NCBI GenBank assembly: GCA_947464515.1
Contig: CANHXF010000111.1
Location: forward strand, 1 to 6,178
Reading direction: 5' to 3'
Length of the DNA stretch: 6,178 nucleotides
Source: Flavobacteriales bacterium
Lineage (GTDB): Bacteria; Bacteroidota; Bacteroidia; NS11-12g; UBA955
Shown: positions 1 through 6,101 of the stretch, piece after piece
How the letters are laid out: each line of letters starts with the position of its first letter
How positions within the stretch are numbered: the stretch's first letter is position 1
Position numbers and translations under genes: made by a program
The notes under the pieces: generated by a model
Databases searched by the model: none
The model's input: the letters and a program-made list of their open reading frames with translations, nothing else
Told to the model about the DNA's origin: nothing

Positions 1-571
1 AGGTTAGAATGACTAATGCCGATAGGGCACCGAAAGCGGTTAGCAATGTCCACAGGGGTTTGTCGGTTATATTGCTGATTATAAATAGGATACCTACGGC
101 GTAATTGATGATATTTAGCAGTTGGGTATACGATCCAATGGGTTTGTCTTTGAAATCTTCGGAATTGAGTAAAAAGATTTTTATGGCCCGGAGCACAGCT
201 TGTACAAAACGGATGATGGCGATGATGATATACGCATCGATTAGGTGTTGTAAGATGTTAATCCAATCGGAGTTTTCATTGAAGATGAAGAGGAGACCTT
301 TTTTGGCTACGAGGGCTGGAACTACATGCGCCAAGTAAATAAAAACCCGCATTTCAACCAGAATATCGTCGTAGGTATTGTTAGATTTTTTTGCATACCG
401 AGCCACTACCGTGAGGATGACTTTTCGGGATACAAAATCGGCGATGGCTATTAGGGCAACGAGTCCCATCGTTAAAACGAGGGGGTGTAAAATCTCACAT
501 GATTCGGCGGTGGCTCCGGCGTGTTGAAGTTGTTGCATCAACCATTGTGAAAACTGGAATTTATAGCTCAT
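1..571 (-). CDS. MscS-family mechanosensitive ion channel, YbdG-like (N-terminal part, runs off window)
   Basis: This reading frame opens with ATG at 571 and stays open for 190 codons to the window edge, so the C-terminal pore/beta-domain part is missing. Hydrophobic, membrane-spanning stretches are seen at about residues 30-50, 77-97, 110-132 and 150-168. Residues 137-150 (SEDFKDKPIGSYTQ) followed by residues 173-190 (LWTLLTAFGALSALVILT) match the pattern of the YbdG/YnaI type of small-conductance MscS channels. In that group a 'PI..Y.Q' segment precedes the pore helix 'LLTGLGA.SAV', which is normally followed by FKD. Family members sit in the inner membrane and open under membrane tension to release solutes during osmotic downshock. 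The gene follows the fatty acid desaturase by 40 bp in the same direction and may be co-transcribed with it. A weak purine stretch (GAGAG, five bases before ATG) is the only possible ribosome site. The family is fairly secure; the exact subgroup is less so because the diagnostic domain is cut off. Confidence 0.85.
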   Translation of the reverse strand, partial: MSYKFQFSQWLMQQLQHAGATAESCEILHPLVLTMGLVALIAIADFVSRKVILTVVARYAKKSNNTYDDILVEMRVFIYLAHVVPALVAKKGLLFIFNENSDWINILQHLIDAYIIIAIIRFVQAVLRAIKIFLLNSEDFKDKPIGSYTQLLNIINYAVGILFIISNITDKPLWTLLTAFGALSALVILT

Positions 572-611
572 TATAACTCTCGATTCTATTAATTAAAGTA
601 ATTCAGTTGCT

Positions 612-1742
612 TTAGTTGCTTGTTGCTAACGCTGTAATTTCCTCATTCTTTTGCGCTTCTAAGATTCCGTGCGCAGTCTTTTTTAGATGCAAAATATGAG
701 ATTTCATGCCCTGCCAAAAGGTGAAAGATTTATACCAGTGACCCACGTTATTTTCTTCTAGGGTTTCTTTTACGATTTGGGTAAGTGTTGGGTAATGGAT
801 GTGGCAAACTTCCGGGAAAATATGATGCGCGATGTGCGTATTAAATCCACCAAATAGAAAATGTGCAACGTAGCTTTTGGGATGAAAATCGATTGTAGTG
901 TTGATTTGATGACTAAGCCAGGAGTTTTCAATGATATTGGTTTCTTCGTTCGCCCTAACATATGTAATTTCTTGAATGTGATGCGAGATGAAAAATGTAA
1001 ACGTCAAAAAGAATGAAATAATAAAGTGCATAATCAAAAATGCCGAAAATACTTGGATGAGACTAAACGATGTAATTAGCGTTGGTAAGACGATGAAATT
1101 GAAAACGTAAATCACTTTGATGGCAACAATTTTGATCCATTCGATGGTGGGGATTTTCTTAATCTTCGAATTCGCGGAATCTTTTCGAATCATAATGATA
1201 AAATCCTCGGCAAAGATCCAAAAGAGGGTAACAACAACATATAAAAGTGGGGCGTAAATATGTTGGTATTTGTGGATGGGTTTTGATTTTTGTTTGGGAT
1301 TCAAAAGTATCAAGGGCGACATTTCAAGGTCGGAATCTCTATCGTAAACATTAGGAAAAATGTGGTGTGCCGAATTATGTCGGATTTGCCACATATAGCC
1401 TCCTAGTCCTTGAATTGCATATGTAATTTGGAACAAGGTGCCATCGAATTTTTTATTGCCTGTAAGGCAACCGTGTGCCCCATCGTGGCCAAAGTTAATG
1501 CCCATAATTAGCATCGTAAAGCCAACTGATAAAAATGCAAAACACAGTGTTAAAAAGCTGCTAGCATGGAATGCCCAATAAACGGACGCTATAACCAAGA
1601 TGAATTGGGCAACAAATTTTAGGATCAAATACCCATTGCCATTTTTGGTGTAGTTATTTGTTAAATAATAGTCATCTACCTTCTCTTTGATTTGTTTGAG
1701 AATAAAATCGGGGCTGTCTTTTGAGCTGTATTTAAACGACAT
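612..1742 (-). CDS. membrane fatty acid desaturase (acyl-CoA/acyl-lipid, histidine-box family)
   Basis: This is a 376-residue integral-membrane di-iron desaturase that would introduce a double bond into a fatty acyl chain using O2 and an external electron donor. All three histidine clusters are present in the expected order and spacing: HDGAH at residues 86-90, HNSAHH at 122-127 and HIAHH at 303-307. The first two are followed by typical context (FGHDGAHG; WQIRHNSAHH then DRDSDLE). Hydrophobic segments are seen at about 38-60, 62-82, 162-185, 205-228 and 230-253, giving the usual two hairpins with the boxes on the cytoplasmic side. The order and the HIHYP stretch after box three resemble bacterial delta-6/linoleoyl-CoA-type desaturases, but box three begins with His, not the Gln typical of front-end desaturases. 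No cytochrome b5 domain is fused, so electrons must come from a separate ferredoxin or cytochrome. Regiospecificity and substrate cannot be read from the sequence. The start is ATG at 1742 with no Shine-Dalgarno; the sterol-desaturase-family gene ends 58 bp upstream. Confidence 0.92.
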   Translation of the reverse strand: MSFKYSSKDSPDFILKQIKEKVDDYYLTNNYTKNGNGYLILKFVAQFILVIASVYWAFHASSFLTLCFAFLSVGFTMLIMGINFGHDGAHGCLTGNKKFDGTLFQITYAIQGLGGYMWQIRHNSAHHIFPNVYDRDSDLEMSPLILLNPKQKSKPIHKYQHIYAPLLYVVVTLFWIFAEDFIIMIRKDSANSKIKKIPTIEWIKIVAIKVIYVFNFIVLPTLITSFSLIQVFSAFLIMHFIISFFLTFTFFISHHIQEITYVRANEETNIIENSWLSHQINTTIDFHPKSYVAHFLFGGFNTHIAHHIFPEVCHIHYPTLTQIVKETLEENNVGHWYKSFTFWQGMKSHILHLKKTAHGILEAQKNEEITALATSN

Positions 1743-1773
1743 AGTCTAAAAAAGGGCAATTTAGTCTAAAAAA
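1742..1773 (-). repeat. 12-bp direct repeat just upstream of the desaturase start
   Basis: TAGTCTAAAAAA (plus-strand reading) occurs perfectly at 1742-1753 and again at 1762-1773, so the two copies are exactly 20 bp apart, about two helical turns. On the coding (minus) strand each copy reads TTTTTTAGACTA; the proximal copy touches the first base of the desaturase start codon. The pair fills much of the 58-bp gap between the two lipid enzymes. It could be an operator for a dimeric regulator, an A/U-rich translation-enhancing leader, or a chance duplication. The repeat itself is directly visible; any function is inference. Confidence 0.5.
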
Positions 1774-1800
1774 ATGGTGATGCTAATCTAGTCGATGCAT

Positions 1801-2697
1801 TTACGTTGTCTCTTCCAATTTTCTTAGTGCTTTGCTCGTTTTACGGCTACCGTCGTGACTGTATCCTGGGGGTCCAAAAACATAAAGCAGACGATGTTTT
1901 AGTGAAATATTCGGTTGAAAAACGTCCTGCCAAATTTGTTGCCATTCGGAAAACACGAGATTAACGGGGTTGGGATTTTCTATATTTTTTGTAAGTCCGA
2001 ATTTTATAGGTTGGTACTCTGTTGCTGGAAGTTCTTTTTGGAAAGTTCCAAATAATTTGTCCCATATTATCAAGAACATACCCATGTTTTTATCGAGATA
2101 TTTTGGGTTACTTGCATGGTGCACTCTATGGTGAGAGGGTGTAACAAATACTTTTTCGAACCATCCTAAATTATGAATGAGTTCTGTGTGGACCAAAATG
2201 CCCCATATTTGGCTCGCCGTGTATATGAACATAATATCGAGCGGCTCAAATCCCAGTAGTGCAAGTGGAAAGAAGTAAATGAAGCGATATAAGGGTTGAA
2301 AAACGGATGATCTAAATCCTACGGTAATATTCATCAATGTTGATGAGTGGTGTGTGACATGTGTTGCCCAGAAAAATCTGATTTCATGGTCAAATCGATG
2401 TAACCAATAATAGAGGAAATCTTCGGCAATGATTAAAGCGATCCAATAACCAATTCCAATTTCTAATTGCATAAAACGGTGGTTGAACCCCCACTGAAAA
2501 ACTATGCCTACGTATATGATTCTGAAAGCAAAGTCGATGCCTGAGTTCAGCAACATCAGGTAGACATTGCTGATTGTGTTTTTTAGGGAATACAGATGAA
2601 GTTTCTGCTGGTTAGACACGAGTATTTCTGCCAAAATGAGGAGGATATACAGGGGTGTAGTGCAGAGGATTAGAAAATTTTCTCTAACGGATTCCAT
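1801..2697 (-). CDS. sterol desaturase / fatty acid hydroxylase superfamily protein
   Basis: This 298-residue membrane enzyme belongs to the di-iron fatty acid hydroxylase superfamily (ERG3, C-4 methylsterol oxidase, alkylglycerol monooxygenase and many bacterial relatives), which use O2 to hydroxylate or desaturate lipids. The histidine motifs are intact: E92-D93...H100-R-F-D-H104, H113-V-T-H116-H117, H170 and H175, and the strong signature PSHHRVHH at 187-194. This is followed by D203-KNMG and WDKLFGTFQ (212-220), both family hallmarks. Hydrophobic segments lie near 8-27, 43-70, 80-99 and 133-170. Length is normal for the short bacterial members. The actual substrate is unknown; many bacteria with such proteins make no sterols, so a fatty acyl, ether lipid or carotenoid-like lipid is possible. 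The chosen ATG at 2697 lies one base after the tRNA-Arg gene, so any leader would have to be tRNA sequence. The next in-frame Met is residue 48, which would remove the first membrane helix, and a TTG occurs at codon 22, so 2697 remains the best start. Confidence 0.9.
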   Translation of the reverse strand: MESVRENFLILCTTPLYILLILAEILVSNQQKLHLYSLKNTISNVYLMLLNSGIDFAFRIIYVGIVFQWGFNHRFMQLEIGIGYWIALIIAEDFLYYWLHRFDHEIRFFWATHVTHHSSTLMNITVGFRSSVFQPLYRFIYFFPLALLGFEPLDIMFIYTASQIWGILVHTELIHNLGWFEKVFVTPSHHRVHHASNPKYLDKNMGMFLIIWDKLFGTFQKELPATEYQPIKFGLTKNIENPNPVNLVFSEWQQIWQDVFQPNISLKHRLLYVFGPPGYSHDGSRKTSKALRKLEETT

Positions 2698-2698
2698 G

Positions 2699-2770
2699 TG
2701 GTCCCGACAGGAATCGAACCTGTATCTAATGCTCCGGAGGCATTCGTAGTATCCATTCTACTACGGGACC
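2699..2770 (-). tRNA. tRNA-Arg (anticodon CCG)
   Basis: The minus strand folds into a complete cloverleaf. It has a 7-bp acceptor stem GGTCCCG/CGGGACC, T8 and A9, a D stem GTAG/CTAC with a GG-containing loop, and a perfect 5-bp anticodon stem AATGC/GCATT around the loop CTCCGGA. The variable loop is short (AGAT), and the T stem ACAGG/CCTGT encloses TTCGATT. The anticodon CCG (plus-strand positions 2735-2737) reads the arginine codon CGG. Position 2699 supplies an A discriminator base. The CCA end is not encoded, because the next bases are C and then the ATG of the downstream gene, so CCA must be added enzymatically. This tRNA therefore needs precise 3' maturation immediately in front of a coding region. 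Confidence 0.97.
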
Positions 2771-2811
2771 ATACAATAAGAGTTCATAGTTGCTGATGTG
2801 ATGCCGGATTG

Positions 2812-2819
2812 CAAAGATA
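2812..2819 (-). promoter_or_regulatory. candidate Bacteroidota-type -7 promoter element for tRNA-Arg
   Basis: On the minus strand this reads TATCTTTG, a perfect match to the Bacteroidota vegetative -7 consensus TAnnTTTG. It lies 41 bases before the first base of the tRNA, which would give a 5' leader of roughly 35 nt removed by RNase P. A TTG that could serve as the -33 element lies inside the palindrome (complement of 2834-2836), but the 14-base spacing is shorter than the usual range, so only the -7 box is convincing. The element directly abuts the terminator-like palindrome of the upstream gene and probably drives the tRNA and the lipid genes behind it. Confidence 0.55.
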
Positions 2820-2858
2820 AACAAAGGGGAGGCCAATGCATTGGCCTCCCCTTTGTTT
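2819..2858. terminator. perfect 40-bp palindrome, probable bidirectional intrinsic terminator
   Basis: The 20-base arms 2819-2838 and 2839-2858 are exact reverse complements, with no central spacer (centre ATGCAT). In RNA this gives a long hairpin with the GC-rich core GGGGAGGCC/GGCCTCCCC and outer AAACAAA/TTTGTTT pairs. A U-rich end follows on both strands, so it can work in either direction. It begins 52 bp after the stop codon of the 180-residue membrane protein, which is where its terminator is expected, and separates that gene from the tRNA-Arg unit. No gene converges on it from the plus strand within the window. Confidence 0.85.
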
Positions 2859-2910
2859 TCTAATAGAATTTCCTCTTTTTGTAGAGTGTGAAGATAATTG
2901 CTGTGCTTAA

Positions 2911-3453
2911 TTAAGCCGACCGCCAAAACTTTGCATACAAGCCGCCTAAAATCGCATAAGGGACAATTGCATCGAGTAAATACGCCCAAATATCAGGCAA
3001 TTGATACCAGATATAATTGGTGTATGGAATCACAATAAATGCAATGATTCCAACAGTGGTAGTGTACAAAATACTCTTGGCTGTATTGATGTCGCTGATT
3101 TTATCCAATAGTCCGAATAATAAAAAAACTGCCAAAATATCAACCAAAAAGGCGCGAATCATAGGCATCGCCATACCTGCATCCTTTGTTTTGTGAAAAC
3201 TCACCATGGCCCAAGGTTTTCCGTTGCTGTTTGTCGCAAAAGCTTGATGTTCTTCAGGAGTTGCATTTGGTCCAGGTCTTGGAATGGCGTATTGTTTATT
3301 TTCCAATTGGAGCGAGTTTAGGAATGACAAAATCGTGTCTTGTTTTTCCGTGTAGGCTTGGCCATTTTCATGAAAATTTGCTCCGGCAAAGGATAGAAAT
3401 TGGTACATAAAAAATATCAAACCACCGAGAATTGATCGAATAGCGAGTTTCAT
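2911..3453 (-). CDS. hypothetical integral membrane protein, 180 residues
   Basis: I do not recognise a characterised family. The protein begins MKLAIRSILGG and has an N-terminal hydrophobic helix at about residues 5-24, which may be a membrane anchor or an uncleaved signal. A polar stretch of about 70 residues follows (26-96) and contains YAIPRPGPNATPEEHQAF and KPWAMVSFHK. Three further membrane helices lie near 97-117, 127-148 and 155-176, and the protein ends in a short basic tail. The polar part is most likely a periplasmic loop between helices one and two. It starts at ATG 3453, 94 bp downstream of the WG-repeat gene stop, and ends before a strong hairpin terminator. It may thus be a single-gene unit or the tail of the WG transcript. 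The gene is real by its consistent membrane pattern, clean start and terminator; function is unknown. Confidence 0.75.
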   Translation of the reverse strand: MKLAIRSILGGLIFFMYQFLSFAGANFHENGQAYTEKQDTILSFLNSLQLENKQYAIPRPGPNATPEEHQAFATNSNGKPWAMVSFHKTKDAGMAMPMIRAFLVDILAVFLLFGLLDKISDINTAKSILYTTTVGIIAFIVIPYTNYIWYQLPDIWAYLLDAIVPYAILGGLYAKFWRSA

Positions 3454-3547
3454 GGCTGCAAATTGGGGGTTTTTGGTGAAAAATACAAAATAGATTGCGC
3501 CATTTTGCTTGTAACAAAAAACGCAGGGGTATTAAAAGCGGTGTTTC

Positions 3548-6070
3548 TTATTTCTGAATCAGTGCGTTGCCGGTTGCATTGATCCAAACTGTTTTCTCGC
3601 CTTGCAAGGCATACCAATATCCTGGGTATTCTGTATCGGTTATCGCATCGTAAATGATAGGTACAATCACATCGCCGAAGCTGTTTACCACACCCCATTT
3701 CTCATTGGTTTTTACCATGTAATGGGAGGGTTTTTGCGATACGATGATTTCTTGATATTTTGGCTTTAGGCTCCACTGCATGGATGGTAAACACAACAAT
3801 CCTGTGCCCGATGATTTACTTGCCAGCCATTCGTGGTCGTTTAGTTTGCTGAGGCTGCTAAGGCTATCCGACAACAAGACTTTGCCGTTGGCATGGGTAA
3901 TAAACCAACTATTGCCAATGGGCTCTAAGAGTAAGGTGTCTGTAAGTTGCTGTAAATCAGTTGTTTTTACTTTTCTTACGGTTTTGGTATAGGCGTGATA
4001 AAGGATCCAATTTTTCTTTTGACGTGCGAAAACCATTCCATCACCTTGCATTCTAAAATCGTCGATGGCGCCTTTGATGGGCAAATTGAATTCACCGCGA
4101 GAGTAATAGAAATTCCATTTTTTGTTCTTTAGGAGCGCCACTGTACTGCCTACGAGCAGGGCTTTTTCATAAATTGGAGGGACCAAAATTCTACCGAGGG
4201 TATCAATAATTCCCCAGCCTTTTTGTTGAACTAGGGTGTAGGGTTTTCCGAAATCTACGGCTTCTGAGTATTCCGCGCTGCATTGAATGGTATCGCGCCA
4301 AAGGCAGTATCCATCGTTGATTTTTCCCATGAAGCGACCAAACGGCAGAGAGGTCATACTTTCGTATGCGAAGGGGGTCAATGAATTTCCCAGTGTATCA
4401 ATCAAGGCCCAGTTGCCATTGATTTGGGCGGCGCATCGATTTTTGACCCATAGTTTGGCAGGGGATTCGGTGGGTTCATTTTCCCAAGTTTCAAAACCGA
4501 TTGCGTCGTATTTGGGTGGGGTAATCAGCTTCCCGGATTCATTGAAAAGTGCCCATTTTTTGTTCGTTTTTAATGCTCCTCGATGGGCTGCGGTATCGTA
4601 TCGTAGATTTTCGAATTTGCAGGGCAACAGTTCTTTGCCGCGGTAATTGAGAATGCCCCATCTTCCGCCGCGTTGCACAAAGGCCATGCTGCTGCTGAAC
4701 TGATAAATGGTTTCGTAATTGTTTTTGGTAAAGGGTTTTCCATCCTTGGTGATGTAGCTGTATTCGATTAGGCCGAAGGTATCGGTACGCATCACTAGTG
4801 CACATCCCGGGATTAGGGTGGAACCATTTTCAACGAAATGCGATTTGTTGTTATTTAACGCAAACGGGTAGGCCATTTTATAGTCCAATTCCATCCAGGG
4901 CTGACCGGTGGATGAATCTGCGAAGTAAAATCCGTCTTTGATTGAGTAGGCAAAGGGGACGGGAATCACCGTTAGGGCCCGAAGTAGGAACTGTGCTCGC
5001 ATCGTGAGGTCTTGCCTTCCAATGGGTGGCTGGGGCTGATTTTTGAGGTAATTTTCATAGGCCTCAACGGTATTGATTTGCTGTGCACGTTCAAAGGCCA
5101 TCGCATCTAGCTTTTGCAAAATCGAATTTTTTTGCGGTGCTTTTGGATATGATTTTAGAAAACGCAGATAGCTAGATTCTTGGTCCTCGCTGCAAGCCAA
5201 TTCATATTCCCATTGCACTAGGGTGTCTTCGGCTTGTTGAATCATCAACTTTACCTGTTGGGTGGGCTTTTTGATTTTGAGTAATTGAGACCGTCGGGCC
5301 GATAAAGCTTGGATATCCCGCGAGTGCATCAAGGAATCGAATTCTAAACGTTCGATGTATTCCTTTTGAAATTCTATGAGTTTGTGGTGTGATTTAAGGG
5401 CAATGGATTCAAATTTTGGTGCGTGGAATGCTGTGTCTGCTGGTGTTTTTAGTTTCGCGACCGCTTGATTAAAAGTCTCATCTTCGATGCGTTGAATTGC
5501 GATCTGATAGTTAGAAATTCTTTCGTGGTTGAACTCAATTTCTTGTAATAATTTTCTGGCATGCTCCAAGTTGTAATTCGGCTTTTGCGTCCACCAGATT
5601 TGGGTAAGATCGAACAACAATGAATCTGTATTCCTATAGTTTAAGCCATATTTGTTTTCGTACTTTTTCCAAACTTCCCCCGATTTGTCTTTTCCGGCTT
5701 TGCTAATCACTGGTTTCCCCCAATACTGTAAAGCGGTTAGGGCAAGGTGCAGCTGGGCGTCCGATTCTTTGCTATTCGGTAATAGGGCCAAAGCGTGATA
5801 TAGCACAGGGTTGACGCTGTCTTTGGTGAATTGCCTTTTCGATAAAATGAGTGCCGCTTCTTGTCGGTTTAGTTGTGCGATATCTGCAGTAACGCGATTC
5901 GTGTCCTTTGGTACTGAAGTTTTTCGCAGCTTGGAAATCGGTTTAACGGATTTAGAAGAAACTCGAATGAGTTTGAGTGCTTTTTCGATGGGATCTGCCT
6001 GCGACGTGTTTATCCAGGCGAGAATGCCTAGAAAAACGGTTGAAAACAGGAGGGTGCCACGAAATTTCAT
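3548..6070 (-). CDS. exported WG-repeat (KWG) protein with helical N-terminal domain
   Basis: This 840-residue protein opens with a signal peptide (residues 1-25, basic MKFR, hydrophobic LLFSTVFLGILAWI, cleavage after SQA), so it should be exported to the periplasm or outer surface. Residues 26-365 are mostly alpha-helical and charged. They contain two TPR-like units, YLRFLKSYPKAPQ (301-313) and EAYENYLKNQPQPP (336-349), as often found ahead of WG repeats in Bacteroidota. The C-terminal half is a chain of WG (KWG) repeats. Clear ones start at RWGILNYRGKELLP (470), KWALFNESGKLITP (505), NWALIDTLGNSLTP (553), GWGIIDTLGRILVPP (618), KWNFYYSRGEFNLP (651) and KWGVVNSFGDVIVP (791), with degenerate copies between. 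Such repeats fold into beta-propeller-like or solenoid binding surfaces; no catalytic residues are evident and the ligand is unknown. The frame is open upstream to the window edge and offers a TTG at 6079, but ATG at 6070 starts exactly at the signal peptide and is preferred. It lies 31 bp after the aldo/keto reductase stop. Confidence 0.9.
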   Translation of the reverse strand: MKFRGTLLFSTVFLGILAWINTSQADPIEKALKLIRVSSKSVKPISKLRKTSVPKDTNRVTADIAQLNRQEAALILSKRQFTKDSVNPVLYHALALLPNSKESDAQLHLALTALQYWGKPVISKAGKDKSGEVWKKYENKYGLNYRNTDSLLFDLTQIWWTQKPNYNLEHARKLLQEIEFNHERISNYQIAIQRIEDETFNQAVAKLKTPADTAFHAPKFESIALKSHHKLIEFQKEYIERLEFDSLMHSRDIQALSARRSQLLKIKKPTQQVKLMIQQAEDTLVQWEYELACSEDQESSYLRFLKSYPKAPQKNSILQKLDAMAFERAQQINTVEAYENYLKNQPQPPIGRQDLTMRAQFLLRALTVIPVPFAYSIKDGFYFADSSTGQPWMELDYKMAYPFALNNNKSHFVENGSTLIPGCALVMRTDTFGLIEYSYITKDGKPFTKNNYETIYQFSSSMAFVQRGGRWGILNYRGKELLPCKFENLRYDTAAHRGALKTNKKWALFNESGKLITPPKYDAIGFETWENEPTESPAKLWVKNRCAAQINGNWALIDTLGNSLTPFAYESMTSLPFGRFMGKINDGYCLWRDTIQCSAEYSEAVDFGKPYTLVQQKGWGIIDTLGRILVPPIYEKALLVGSTVALLKNKKWNFYYSRGEFNLPIKGAIDDFRMQGDGMVFARQKKNWILYHAYTKTVRKVKTTDLQQLTDTLLLEPIGNSWFITHANGKVLLSDSLSSLSKLNDHEWLASKSSGTGLLCLPSMQWSLKPKYQEIIVSQKPSHYMVKTNEKWGVVNSFGDVIVPIIYDAITDTEYPGYWYALQGEKTVWINATGNALIQK

Positions 6071-6101
6071 TCGCGCCAAATGTGCAAACCTTATGCCACA
6101 G

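Noticed and set aside
105..338. Plus-strand 77-codon open frame
   Set aside because: It lies entirely antisense to the MscS-like channel gene, and its translation looks like no protein; it is a shadow of the real gene.
1784..1791. TAGATTAG on the minus strand as a promoter for the desaturase
   Set aside because: It has one mismatch to TAnnTTTG and no TTG at a suitable distance upstream.
2726..2989. Minus-strand 87-codon open frame across the tRNA, the palindrome and the end of the membrane protein
   Set aside because: It would translate through the tRNA-Arg gene and the terminator hairpin, and it overlaps the well-supported 180-residue gene in another frame.
3484..3525. Possible promoter for the 180-residue membrane protein (TTG, 22 bases, TATTTTG on the minus strand)
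   Set aside because: TATTTTG lacks one base of the TAnnTTTG box, and in AT-rich intergenic DNA such near-matches are expected by chance.
3512..3550. Possible terminator after the WG-repeat gene (GCG followed by six T on the minus strand)
   Set aside because: The only pairing is a short AACGC/GCG..GTT stem with a bulge and a long loop, too weak to claim.
3186..4646. Plus-strand open frames at 3186-3410, 3780-3992 and 4287-4646
   Set aside because: All are antisense to the membrane protein or WG-repeat gene, lack any recognisable motif, and have no promoter or spacing that suggests a gene.
770..4805. Minus-strand open frames at 770-961, 3450-3698 and 4539-4805
   Set aside because: They run out of frame inside, or across the end of, genes with clear family motifs; their compositions are those of frame-shifted coding sequence.
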